DNA from: Silene conica
Taxonomy: Eukaryota; Streptophyta; Magnoliopsida; Caryophyllales; Caryophyllaceae
Reading direction: 5' to 3'
Assembly (NCBI GenBank): GCA_029255685.2
Contig: CM055315.2
Location: 25,115,501-25,179,500 of the forward strand
DNA: 64,000 nt
The translations under genes and the position numbers were made by a program. This document shows positions 23,734 to 34,252 of this stretch, in pieces (the first letter of the stretch is position 1; every line of letters begins with the position of its first letter). The notes beneath the pieces were generated by a model. The model saw only the letters and a program-made list of their open reading frames with translations. It ran no database searches and was not told the origin of the DNA.

Positions 23734-25765
23734 CTATCCGCTAAAGATGCGGAAAATATCTGACCACGGCTTTTGACGACACGCCGTAGTCTCCACAGTG
23801 TTTGCTTGTGTAGCAAAACACATCTTCTTCCCGCCGTTGCAAAGCATATGCGACGGTCTCTCCTCTTGAGCCTGCCTCCTCTTTTTCTTCTCTTCCCGAT
23901 CCACGACATCCGGGTCTTCATCTTCTTTATAGCTTAAGCATCCCATTCCTCCTATCTGGACTATGACTTTCTTCAATTTGGGTTTCCCTAAACCAATTCC
24001 TGTACTAGCCATAATAGAAGCGTTCTCCATATTGCTCCCAATCTGGGGCGGAGGTGTAAAAACAGATACAGGAACAGGCAATAAAGTAGGAGAAGTAGTG
24101 ATGACCTCATACTTCTTTTCAGAAGTGATAGCATTACAAGTGATGTGGGTCATAGCATCCTTCTTCCTATAAGATAGGCCATATATAATAGAATGTTGTC
24201 CTACTTTGAAGGTTAAAGTCCTAGTGCCTACATCTATAATGGCTCCTGCAGTGTGGAGGAAAGGTCTTCCTAGTATAATAGGTATATGGGCATCCTCTGG
24301 GATGTCCAAAACTACGAAGTCAACTGGAAAGAAAAACCTGTCAATACGCACAGGATGTTTTCCAACACCCCTATAGGTTCCATAGATGTGCGATCTGCCA
24401 TCAGGACTGTCATACTGGTCACTGCAAATTCGGTCATTCCTAATTTCAAGGCAACGCTTAGGGGCATGACACTTATACTGGCACCTAAGTCGCATAAATC
24501 CTTCTTAAATGGGAAGGTTCCTATATTGCAGGGGACAGAAAAACTACCAGGGTCCTCTAATTTGTGAGGGGCAATGACATGTGTTAAAAAGCTAGATGAC
24601 TCTTCAGTGAGGGCCACCGACTCAACCTTTTCTAGAGACCTCTTTCTTGACAAAAGCTGTCTCATAAATTTAAGATAGGAAGGAACTTGTTGAACTAATT
24701 CTAGAAACGGGACCTGAACATTTAATGAACGAATCACATCCTTAAATTTGTCAAAAGATACCTGATCCTTCGAAGGCACGAGTCTTTCTGTGAAAGGAGC
24801 GGCTGAAGACTCAGTATTTGCAGCCCTTTTCAGAAACCTAGGGGCTTATCACCCCTGAAAAGAAAATCCCTTAAGTTATTCGGTAATTCGAGACGAAAAG
24901 GAGCTTCTGGTTCTGCCTCGGTGGTCGGTCGACCGTCATCTTCGGTCGGTCGACCGTTCTCCTGCTCCGCGGAAATTTTTGGATTCTGCTCTGAGGTCGG
25001 TCGACCTGGATCTTCGGTCGGTCGACCGTTATTGCTGCTACTCGGCTGTTTTCCTTTCTCGCTCCCCACTTTAGCTCCACTTCGTAGGGATATGATGTTT
25101 AGAGTCTCTTTTTTCTGGTCCGTTTTGGTCGGAAGTTGACCCGGAGCCCTAATATCATTCTTACCCGCGATTTGAGCAATCTAAGACTCTAACATCTTCA
25201 TCCCTGCCTCTCTAGCCTGAGACTCCTTCTGAACCAACCCAATAAGATTTTGGATAAGAGTGTCTGTGTTGGGTGGTGGATTAGACGGTGGTTGAGGGTT
25301 GAAGGGTGGTTTTTGGAAACCTTGCTTATGTGGGGGGATATATGTGGAATTTTGCTGAGGTTGCATATGTTGTGGGTTAAGAACATTCTGGCTTGTCCAC
25401 GTCAGGTTGGGATGGATATTATTATTATTTGGGTCATAGAAATTGTTCCCACGATAATGTTGAAAAGCGGCAAATGTTTCATTGGATGAAGTACAAAATT
25501 TTGACACGTGCCCTTCTCCACCGCACCTCATACAAGCAAAGGGTCCTCTCAAGCTCGTGGTCAAGTGGTAGGAGTTCTCATTTGGTTGTGAAGGTGGTGT
25601 TTTTGGTGAAGATGGTAAAGATGGTTGTTCAAATAAGTCTTCTTGAAATAAGGAGGATGGTGAACCGCCCTCCTGATTTGCTAGAAGTTGCTTTCTCCTT
25701 TTTCTAAGAGTCCTCTCAAGCTCGTGGTCAAGTGGTAGGAGTTCTCCTTGAACTGACCTGCACAT
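23734..25765 (-). pseudogene. gag-protease remnant of the element at 20120-27488
   Basis: Starts MCRSVQGELLPLD, the N-terminal leader of this family's gag. The core gag domain is deleted: a 36 bp sequence is directly repeated at 25544-25579 and 25711-25746, and the frame jumps to the zinc knuckle (CMRCGGEGHVSKFC). A Pro/Gln-rich region, the GRPT-repeat linker and the protease (CDLGASISVMPLS, IILGRPFLHTAGA) follow, ending SDIFRIFSG-stop. Single-base deletions relative to the intact relative at 40720-43590 break the frame near 24355 and 24841. Retroviral-type aspartic proteases cleave Gag; the Asp here is in DLGAS, usual for Athila/Tat. Confidence 0.85.
24923..25027. repeat. Paired-motif quartet inside the gag-pro linker
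   Basis: Pairs at 24923/24944 and 24995/25016, 72 bp apart. On the coding strand each 12-mer reads G-R-P-T in frame and each 21 bp step equals seven codons. Confidence 0.9.
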
Positions 25766-25864
25766 AAGATGGAAACTACAAGAAAATGGTGAGAAGGTTT
25801 AAGGAACCAAAAGTTCCTTAAACAAAGGGAAACAAAAACAAAAACAATAAACACTGGCATCACC

Positions 25865-25882
25865 TCCCCGGCAACGGTGCCA
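25865..25882 (-). promoter_or_regulatory. Primer-binding site
   Basis: Minus strand TGGCACCGTTGCCGGGGA, a few bases inside the 5' LTR. The related sites at 32863, 36673 and 43707 read TGGCGCCGTTGCCGGGGA, so this copy has one substitution. Such a PBS is typical of Athila-type elements. Confidence 0.8.
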
Positions 25883-26478
25883 AAATTTGATGCCCGTCGT
25901 TGAGGGTACCAAAGATAAAATTTATAATTCCTAAACTTAAACTATAGATAGTGAAAGTCAGGGTCGAACCACAGAGAGGTGGGGAATGTTTATTGTTTGG
26001 TGTTAATGTTTAAAGGTAACAAATTTGGGGGTTTGATTGTTGATTACTAAGTCTAAGCAAAGAATTAAAATAAAACAAGAAATAAAGATGAGAATTAAAT
26101 ATATAAAAAGGGATGCTAGGATGTTTGGATAATAAATAGCTAAGGTAATATAAATCCTAAGGTCAACATGTATTGCAGTCGCGTAAGGGGTGTATCATAT
26201 CCTTTCGGTCTATGGTACCTAATAGCTCCTTTCGGCCTATGCTATTAGTTCCTAGGTCTCACAATTATTGGGTGTCAACAATAAGGGTGATTCCTAAATC
26301 CTAGGTCACATACCTTTCAGTCTTAAGTAACCTAGCCGTCTTAAGGTGTAAACCAATGCCCTTCCCGTATCTCTCAATCTTGGGTAGGTCATTACTAACG
26401 TCCTACAAGTCTCCTTTCAGTCTCATTGTAGGATATTATATTCAACAAGGAAAGACGAAACAGGATTCATGCGCGGGT

Positions 26479-26552
26479 GGTCGACCGACCAGCTATTCCA
26501 GTCGGCCGACCACCGCCTCGGTCGACCGACCCACTATTTGAGTCGGCCGACC
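26479..26552. repeat. Paired-motif quartet, LTR (41 bp register)
   Basis: Pairs 26479/26500 and 26520/26541; counterpart of 20711-20784 in the sister LTR. Confidence 0.9.
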
Positions 26553-27082
26553 GCGGCTCTGCTACAAGTCGGTCTCGGAATTTCTACTACCTACGCATAT
26601 TCATCCCCTACATCCTAACATATGAAATTTAGCTACTCATGGTTATTAAGACGATTATGAAAGCGGGAATAAACATGGTAATCATAGTAAATAATCTAAA
26701 CATGCGAGATTCAATAAAGCTTGGGAATCTGACTTAAACGAATGTAATAGTAATAAGAAAAATAACAAAACTAGATTAAAAGAGTAATTACCAAAGTCGG
26801 AGTTAAGGCAGAAAGGAACAACTTTATTGAATGCTTGGGAATTATTGATGAACAAACTAAAGTACTTGAGAAATATTGAAAGATTACAACTAAAGATGAA
26901 ACTTTGAATTAAGAACTAAAACTGGATGTAAAACTCTATGAAAAACTTAATGTAAAACTTGAATATCTCTCCATGATAAAACCCTAATCACAAGATTAGT
27001 TTATGTAGGGCCAAAGATTAGAGTTTCCTAAAAGACTCCTACTTCTAATTTATTTCCGAAAACTGTTCCTGGGCTTCGCTGA

Positions 27083-27216
27083 GGTCGGTCGACCACTTTG
27101 GTGGGTCGGTCGACCTCTTTTACGGATTCAAGTGAATTCTTGGGCTTCCTTCAACCTTTTTGGACTTCATGAAAATCAGGCCTGGTCGGCCGACCCGTTT
27201 AGGTTGTCGGTCGACC
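27083..27216. repeat. Paired-motif quartet, LTR (101 bp register)
   Basis: Pairs 27083/27104 and 27184/27205. The last 12-mer begins TGTCGG instead of GGTCGG. Confidence 0.88.
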
Positions 27217-27493
27217 GCTTCCGCATAGAAAATCTTCGGTTTTCTTCTCGCTTTGACTTTTGGCACTTAAATAAAGATTTCAGTTGACTTTCCTTCGTTC
27301 CTTAATTATGCAAAAGACTTGAGGACATGAATTTGGTGCTAAATCGTCCCTTTTCCGCATAAATCTGCAAAAGTGCATAAAAATACGAAAGTACACGATT
27401 GTTGGGAAATAAGGGCTAAAACATAGTAAATGAGCGACCAAATGCGTGTAAAAATAGATGAAAAACATCATAAAATAGACACGCATCAACAGA

Positions 27494-27934
27494 CATCACC
27501 AACATGAGAAAGAAGAAAAGCTGCAATAGAGGTGTTAAGGAACAGAATAGGAAGATGCTTGATGCGGACCCACACGGGAACAATGTTGAAAATAACATTG
27601 TCAAGGACAGTTTCTAGAGCAACACGACGGAAGACAAAAACACAGCCTTCAATATTATCGATGTGATGAAGACGGAAAAAGGCAAGATCCGCAGGAGATG
27701 AAAATTCGAAGATATAGAAAGGTCCAGCGGCCTAATATTAACTGAACCAACAAGCTTCCAATGCTCCGAGATCGCAACAGTAATTCTGGTCACATCAAAG
27801 TAATAACGTTGTTCCATAATTTTACACAAAAGTGCTTTGGAGAAATCAATCCCGGACAAATCAGCGCAAAGGTGAAGCAGTAGTTTGAAACAAACACCAG
27901 CACGACAAGGAAAAGATGAGGAGGAAGACGCCAT
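27494..27934 (-). pseudogene. LINE ORF1 5' part (DUF4283-like)
   Basis: ATG at 27934 (MASSSSSFPCRAGVC) opens ORF1. The frame holds ~100 codons (...ISEHWKLVGSVNIRPLD...), then a frameshift near 27700 moves it to a second frame containing VLDNVIFNIVPVWVRIKHLP, the DUF4283 core. It then runs into the LTR-element insertion at 27489. The other half of the ORF resumes at 20119. Confidence 0.78.
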
Positions 27935-28374
27935 AGAGAAATATAGAAGGTAAAGGATTGTTTTGATATATAATTGAAAGGGGTAAGTTATATAGTTATA
28001 TTAAGGAATTTTTTGTGATATATATTAATTAAAATTTTGTGAGGAGAACAGAGGTAACATATTAGTATTTAGTAGCAAAGAAGATGAGAAACAGGGAGAG
28101 AACATCAAATATATAAGGAGCACAAGAGATGAATGAAGGGATTAGGTGTCGATGCCGGGAATTGCATGGCAGCCAACAAAGGGAAGCTAGAGGAGGCTAG
28201 GGGAGGACCTAGGGGATTAGTGGAGGAGATAGTGAAGGAAATAATGGAGGAGTTAGGCTGGAAAGTAGGGTTGCAAAGTCGGTTAAAGAAACCTATGAGT
28301 TAAGGTAAACTCTTTGAAGGAGAGACTCTTGAAAAGAGAGAATTTTTGTTCTTGGAAGGGAGGGTTTGCACCCC
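27935..28374 (-). promoter_or_regulatory. LINE 5' UTR
   Basis: Non-coding leader between the 5' end of the LINE (minus-strand GGGGTGCAAACCC) and the ORF1 ATG. It is C/T-rich on the sense strand near 28170-28270. Full-length plant L1 elements carry an internal promoter here. Confidence 0.6.
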
Positions 28375-28437
28375 ATATTTTGGTAGTTACATACTTATAT
28401 TAATACAAGCTAAAAAAAACCTTCATCAATCATAAAA

Positions 28438-28607
28438 TAAAAGAAGATATCATCACTTTTTTGTAATTATAGTATCACAAATCAAACAACAATTACTGAA
28501 TTTAAAAACGGCAAGACGAAAAGAATACGAGAAGATATAATTACCAATTTCGTTGTAGATACCTCATTTCTGCACTGTTTACCAAACACCCGAAAATAAT
28601 TTTGTCT
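28438..28607 (+). repeat. Left copy of a ~165-bp direct repeat with a shared open frame
   Basis: About 90% identical by eye to 46063-46228, including a 3 bp in-frame indel. Both copies hold one open frame ending at the same stop: a middle EFKNGKTKRIR, then VDTSFLH and PNTRK-stop. I do not recognise the peptide. It could be an old exon or simply an unusually long target duplication of the LINE-like remnant between the two copies. Confidence 0.7.
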
Positions 28608-29085
28608 CTAAAAAAACCCTAAACCTTAATTCAACCTCTTGGGGGCTACTGTCTACCATTTTTTGTGGAGGTAAGCCCTAAATTTTCCGTTTTCGTTCTT
28701 CTTTATTTTTTTTTACGCTAATAACTTATTGCTTCGGCCGACCCCAAAACATTTTGGGACTAAGGCTCTGATGCTGTTGTTGTTGTAATAACTTATTGCC
28801 TCTCATTTATTGGAAATTTGTTCTCACCTTTTGGTGAGTTTTTTCCTCGCCTTTTGGTGAGTCTGTCCTCATCGTGTGGTGATATTTCCCCCTTTATTTG
28901 AGAGATTCAAGAATTAAGTGGAAGATCGACGTCGTCATAGTTGATCTTATGGGGAGATAAAACTGTTGTCAGATTACTCGTTACAAACTTTTTGGTCAAA
29001 AGAACTTGATTCTTGTCAATGCTTTAGAAAATTTGGAGACCCTCTTGTGAAAAGCTGTAGGACGCAATATGTTAGAGAATGTGCA
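28608..29085 (+). mobile_element. LINE-like remnant, 5' part
   Basis: Contains CACCTTTTGGTGAG and CGCCTTTTGGTGAG tandem words like plant LINE 5' UTRs, then a short disrupted region up to the solo-LTR insertion at 29086. It continues at 45911-46062 after removal of the nested elements. The assignment rests on style and flanking repeats, not on a conserved domain. Confidence 0.4.
28733..28785 (+). mobile_element. 5'-truncated SINE tail with 14-bp target duplication
   Basis: 53 bp beginning TTCGGCCGACCCCAAAAC and ending GGACTAAGGCTCTGATG plus a (TTG)n tail, the 3' end of a plant SINE family. It is flanked by the perfect direct repeat TAATAACTTATTGC at 28719-28732 and 28786-28799. Confidence 0.85.
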
Positions 29086-29689
29086 TGTAAAACCCCTCGT
29101 CGCAGCGAAAAATAAAACATACAAACATGCCAAAATTTACGCGGAATTTAAACTTTAACATGCATGATAAACGAGGTGAATTAAAACAAAAACTGTACAA
29201 ACTGATATAAACCAAAACATAGATAAGTATATAAGAGTCTAAGTATGAAAAGCATAAATACAAACAGCCTGGGATGGCACATCCCTATAGGAACTCAAGT
29301 ATGAAATCCTAAAACGCTAGGTCTAGCTACACGATATATAATAGGTAAGTCAATGATGAACAACGGATCATCGCTCGCTAGCCTCCATGTAACCCATCCG
29401 CCACCTGTCATGTACCTACATACATGAAAACATGTACGCCACAATCAGTGAGGAGTGTCTTGAGTTCTCCTAGCCACCTTTTGTAACGACACGTAACACA
29501 TAAACATCCAACATACTCCAGCATTTATAACATGTGAAGCATATATATATGAGTATCTCAATCTCATATCATCATGCAAAGGCTCTCAACCACCTTCAGA
29601 AACTATTTGGAAGGAGAGCCGGTTGCCCGCCCGGGGGGGTCTTTCAGTCCAAACCATTTACGAAACTAGACTAAGAGTCATCTAATGCC

Positions 29690-30190
29690 TTGGATGAACA
29701 GTTCTAAAATTACCCCAACTCAGGCAAGCAGATGCAATCAGCAGTATCTAGAACCTACCGCAACTCAAGCAAGCACTAGACACAAATCAGTAGTGTCCAA
29801 GTCACACCCCAACTCAGGTAAACTTGGTACACAAGTCAGCAAGTATACACCCGTAGCCGCAACTCAGGCACGGATGGATACCAATCAGCTAATAATGGTT
29901 CTTAACGCAACTCAGTCAGAACCATCACCCTTCGTAATGACATCAGGATCCCAACTCAGACCCAACCCACTACGGTCAAACAAAATCACGATAGGGCAAA
30001 GGTCGCAACTCAGACATTTCCCTACCGCATCATGCATACACGAGACGGTCCTTATGTCGCAACTCAGACTAGGCCGCCACGCCACAAAAACTCACATGTC
30101 CAACTAGATGATCGCAACTCAGACCATAGCTTGACACGCATCAAACATCAGTACATATCGTACTCTAGCGGTCCCAACTCAGACATATTC
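29690..30190. repeat. Minisatellite inside the solo LTR
   Basis: About a dozen irregularly spaced copies of CCCAACTCAG/CGCAACTCAGAC, at ~30-60 bp intervals. Flanking it on both sides are GC-rich repeats with GAGAGC(C/T)GGTT...CGGGGG (near 29615-29640 and 30270-30310). Confidence 0.75.
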
Positions 30191-31564
30191 CGATATGTAC
30201 TACAACCAAGTCCTTAGTCCTAGTCTTTCTAGACCTCTAACAATACTTAATTCACCCCGGGATTAAGTTGAGGGAGAGCTGGTTTCCCTTTCGATTACCC
30301 GACCGGGGGTCTCTATCCTCTCTCCATTCCCGAACCCAATAGAGTGCCGCCCGAACCTCGGGGACCTCAAACACACATGATCATATAAGGGATGACCAAG
30401 TTCAACAACAACCATGAACAACCTAAGACTTCCTTTTACAAGTCTAAGGGTTCGTATACAACCAACTAAGTCCACTAGGTCTCATAAACAACCTAAGTTA
30501 AAGATTAGCTTAAGCTAAGAAACAACATGCTAAGACATTGCTTACTAACTACCCATTACCATTAAGAGGTAACTAACTTTAGATAAGAAACAACATTCTA
30601 AAACATTGCTTACTAACTACCCATTACCATTAAGTATAAACATAACAATATATGATACTTAAATATGCATTAAGACTTGTAAAGGAACCTTACAACCAAA
30701 CAATTGAGAAACGATGGACATTAGGCAAATAGCTAACCACTTAGCTAAACCTTACTTAGCTCAAACATACATTTAAAACCAAGTAAATATATTCATAAAC
30801 ATCACTTAAACATCACTTAAAAAATTGGGACACAAGTCCCCAAAACAATCACGAAAACAATTCAACAATCAAAGTTACAGCGGTTTTTGCGCAGCCTGCA
30901 CCTGGGGTTGCGCAGCCTGCGCCCCTACAAGGGCTGGTCTGATTCGCGATTTTCCTGCAATTTGCCATTTCCTTCAAACTTTCGACAAACACTTTTACAC
31001 TATGATTTCAAGCCTCAAGTCTATTCTATCAGCACGTATTAACCCATAACAATCCCAAGTATGTCTCAAACACGATTTTTGAACAAATAGAACACGTATT
31101 AGGATCAAACACTGTATTCGTCTTAACAACTCAAAATCTGAAAATGGATATAACAAGCATAAGAACATCAAAACTCTAATCAAACCATGTGAAGAACTTA
31201 TAAGCTGAATTCCTAGCATATTCCTATACTCAAGCATCATCAATAACTCCTAAAATCAGAATAATCATCAAGAACAACCACAAATGGTGCTACTGATACG
31301 TGTCTATTTTATGATGTTTTACATCTATTTTTACACGTATTTGGTCGCTCATTTACTATGTTTTAGCCTTTATTTCCCACAAATTGTGTACTTTCGTATT
31401 TTTATGCACTCTTGCAGATTTATGCGGAAAAGAGACGATTTGGCACCAAATTCGTATCCTCAAGTCTTTTGCTTAATTAAGGAATAAATGGAAAGTCAAC
31501 TGGAGTCAAAATCAAGTACCAAGAGTCAAAACAGAAGAAAATCCGAAGATTTCCGTACAGAAGC

Positions 31565-31696
31565 GGTCGACCGACCAGTTAAACGGGTCGGCCGACCAGG
31601 CCTGATTTTCATAAAGCCCAATTTTCAAGAAGGGCCGGAAATAAGAGAAGCCCAGCAAGAAGCGGTCGACCGACCAGCTAAACGGGTCGGCCGACC
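31565..31696. repeat. Paired-motif quartet, LTR0 (99 bp register)
   Basis: Pairs 31565/31586 and 31664/31685, spacers AGTTAAACG and AGCTAAACG. Confidence 0.9.
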
Positions 31697-32190
31697 AGAA
31701 CGAAGCCCATGCGATTCTTTTTCGGAAATAAAGTAGAATTAGACTTATAAGGAAACTCTTAGTTTTTACCCTATATAAACAAATCTTGTGATTAGGGTTA
31801 GGTATGCTTTTTCATATGTATGCTTGATATCTATTATCATACCTTAGTATCTTTTATTCAATCTTTTACCATCTAGTTCATCTTTTATCATTATTCAAGA
31901 ATTCTCAAGCATTCAATAAAGTTTATTCAGTTCTGCCTTAATTCCAATTGTGGTAATTATTCTTTAATCTAGTTTTTATTATAGTCCTTGTTTTTATTAC
32001 AATTGCTAAGTTAGAATCCCAAGCTTTATTGAATCTTGCATGCTTAGATTATTTACTACGTTCTCCATGTTTATTCCCAATTTTACAATCGTCTTAACAG
32101 TCATGAATAGCTAATTTTCATATGTTAGGATGTAGGGGATAATATGCATAGGTAAATAAAATCCGAAAAACCGACCTGTAGCAGGACCAC

Positions 32191-32264
32191 GGTCGGCCGA
32201 CTGGAATAGCGGGTCGGTCGACCGAGGCCTTGGTCGGCCGACTTGAGTAGCCGGTCGGTCGACC
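32191..32264. repeat. Paired-motif quartet, LTR0 (41 bp register)
   Basis: Pairs 32191/32212 and 32232/32253, 41 bp apart as in 20711-20784. Confidence 0.9.
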
Positions 32265-32862
32265 ACTCGCGTATGTTTTCTTATTTCGTCTTTTCTTGTC
32301 AATTATAATATCCTGCAATGAGACCATAAGGAGACTTGTAGGATGTTAGTAATGACCTACCCAAGATTGAAAGATACGGGAAGGGCATTGGTTTACACCT
32401 TAAGACGGATAGGTTACTCAAGGCTGAAAGGTATGTAACCTGGGATTTAGGAATCACCCTTATTGTTGACACCCAATAATTGTGAGACCTAGGAACTAAT
32501 AGCATAGGCCGAAAGGAGCTATTAGGTAGCATAGATCTAAAAAGATATGTTACACCCCCTTACGCGACTGCAATACATGTTGACCTTAGGATTTATTTTA
32601 CCTTAGCTATTTATTACCCGAACATCCTAGCATCCCTTTTATTATATTTTATTCTCATCTTTTATTTCTTGTTTTATTTTAATCTTTGCTTAGACTTAGT
32701 AATCAACAATCAACCCCCAATTTTATTATCTTTAAACATTAACATTAAGACGATAAACATTCCCCACCTCTTTGTGGTTCGACCCTGACTTTCACTATCT
32801 ATTGTTTAAGTTAGGAATTATAAATTTTATCTTTGGTACCCTCAACGACGGGCATCAAATTT

Positions 32863-32880
32863 TGGCGCCGTTGCCGGGGA
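32863..32880 (+). promoter_or_regulatory. Primer-binding site after LTR0
   Basis: TGGCGCCGTTGCCGGGGA, five bases after the LTR end. It is the Athila-type PBS. Confidence 0.85.
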
Positions 32881-32936
32881 GGTGACGCCAGTGTTTATTG
32901 TTTTTTGTTTATGTTTTCCCTTTTTCTTTCGCCGTC

Positions 32937-33364
32937 ATGACCATCGCCCCTTTCCCACAACTCGAGCATGAACCTTTGTATTTCTATTGTGATAGATTAA
33001 TCTCCTTCCTTTCTCAATTTGGCTATCCTATTAGTATTGGGGAGGTTTGTCGTATCTTATATGATGGAGTTACTGTTAAGACCTTGATCGAGATTGAGAG
33101 AAATTGCGAATGGGAATTTTTAGACCTACCCTGTGAGAAGCAATGGGAGCTTCTCAAACACCTAATGCGAGCCGGTGCAGATACGGAGGGGTATGAGGGC
33201 ATTGATATTAGTAACCCAGATATTCCTGTTGAGTGTGATCCTATCACACCCATTACTGAAGAGTCACTCATTCTTAAGGATGAGAATGATAGGTTATTTG
33301 ATTCCCTCTGCCTCCCCGTTGATGATACTGACTTGGATTTAGATACAGATGATGAGAATGATAG
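32937..33364 (+). pseudogene. Truncated gag-like ORF (plus-strand copy)
   Basis: ATG at 32937 (MTIAPFPQLEHEPLYFYC) opens the same protein as the minus-strand ORF at 35640-36599. It is cut off after ~140 codons at the patchwork junction. Unlike that copy it keeps Trp where the other has a stop (CEKQW versus CEKQ-stop), so it derives from an undamaged template. The acidic stretch DDTDLDLDTDDE marks the end of the homologous part. Confidence 0.8.
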
Positions 33365-33405
33365 TAAGCCCATGCGATTCTTTTTCGGAATTACTAACAC
33401 CTACA
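33355..33405. other. Patchwork template-switch junction
   Basis: Within ~50 bp four sources are stitched together: gag-like sequence to GATGAG; AATGATAG as found further upstream in the same ORF (after the same GATGAG); TAAGCCCATGCGATTCTTTT as in LTR0 at ~31706; TTACTAACACCTACA as in the plus strand at ~36131; then LTR sequence in minus orientation from 33405. Confidence 0.75.
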
Positions 33406-33553
33406 AAATCGTCCCTTTTCCGCATAATTCTGCAAAAGAGCATAAAAATACGAAAGTAGACAATTGTTGGGAAATAAGGGCTAAAACATAGTAAATGAGC
33501 GACCAAATACGTGTAAAAATAGATGTAAAACATCATAAAATAGACACGTATCA
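33405..33553 (-). repeat. LTR1 fragment (3' LTR of element A)
   Basis: 149 bp identical to 38561-38709, the U3 end of LTR2. The rest of this LTR is missing. It ends CGTATCA next to the PPT-like GGTTTGGGGAATT (minus strand). Confidence 0.85.
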
Positions 33554-34219
33554 AATTCCCCAAACCAAACCCTTGCTTGCCCTCAAGCAAGAAATAGACT
33601 CGATCTTAACTAATGGAACGATTTCAATCTCAGAGCGAAATTTACATGTTAGCCTAAACCAATGTCAAGTACAAAATGAGAAAGTATTTAAATCATGCAA
33701 ACGAGTTATAGGGTTGTCAGATTTGCAAATAAAGAAACTATAGAGACTTAGTACCATGGACTCTCGCGGTACGCTCGAGACACTCATGAAGCAAAGGGTG
33801 AGTATATGTAAAAGATAGAAAGAAGTATATTTGTAATGACACTCACCTAACTGCGACCCATGGAAACATGCCTGCAATCTAACATGAACAAGAATTCTAC
33901 AACTTTGTATAACAATCTCATTTAAGTGACCTAGATACATGCAAATGAGGTACGAAAGGTACGTGAGGTTAAAGGTAAAAGTGGTTAAGATGTTTTTTGG
34001 ATATGTGGGGGTTAGTAGCCAAGCTAGTAAAACCGATTCCTAACAACATATTTCACAACTTTTTTTTTTTGATATTAAGAAAGTGCTCTTTTGTAGCACA
34101 ACTCTCACATTTGAATATAAGAAAGGACTCCCAAATATTTTTTTGAATGAAGTACGGGAGTGATAACATTTAAAAGAAAGGGAATTTGGAACAAATTTTT
34201 GAATCTGATGATGTCAGTT

Positions 34220-34252
34220 GGTCGGCCGACCTGTATATGTGGTCGGTCGACT
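34220..34252. repeat. Single paired motif, element A 3' region
   Basis: 12-mers 34220-34231 and 34241-34252, spacer TGTATATGT, beside the pyrimidine tract. Confidence 0.88.

Larger units (their letters stand above)
20120..27488 (-). mobile_element. Athila/Tat-like gag-protease LTR element, no pol
   Basis: Two LTRs (20120-21717 and 25888-27488) bound by TGATGC...GCATCA, a target duplication ACAGA (20115-20119 and 27489-27493), PBS at 25865-25882 and a PPT-like GGTTTGGGGAATT next to the left LTR. It lies within LINE ORF1, so it is younger than the LINE. The LTRs differ at roughly 18 sites in 1.6 kb by eye. Coding capacity is limited to a gag N-terminus, zinc knuckle, linker and aspartic protease. 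RT, RNase H and integrase are absent. It carries 13 copies of the 12-9-12 paired motif. Confidence 0.9.
25888..27488 (-). repeat. 5' LTR of the element at 20120-27488
   Basis: 1601 bp, about 99% identical by eye to 20120-21717. The outer end GCATCA is followed by the target duplicate ACAGA. It contains the four LTR paired sites. Confidence 0.9.
15080..28374 (-). mobile_element. Full-length L1-like LINE, split by an LTR element
   Basis: An 11 bp direct repeat ATATTTTGGTA lies at 15069-15079 and 28375-28385. Reading minus strand, the LINE starts GGGGTGCAAACCC (28374), has a ~440 bp 5' UTR, ORF1 with a DUF4283-like domain and zinc knuckle, ORF2 with endonuclease, reverse transcriptase, zf-RVT and an RNase H-like tail, and ends with ...CTTTGTTGAAAAAA at ~15081. 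Without the inserted LTR element (20120-27488) it is ~5.9 kb, normal for plant L1. Many frameshifts and stops make it inactive. The target duplication shows it inserted as a complete unit. Confidence 0.85.
31294..32857 (+). repeat. LTR0 (plus orientation)
   Basis: 1564 bp from TGATACGTGTC to GACGGGCATCA, followed by a PBS. It has two quartets of the paired motif. By eye it differs from the inverse complement of 43713-45276 at only a few positions. Confidence 0.9.

Noticed and set aside
29685..30107. 140-codon plus-strand frame
   Set aside because: Produced by the CAACTCAG minisatellite inside the solo LTR; the translated repeat has no protein signature.
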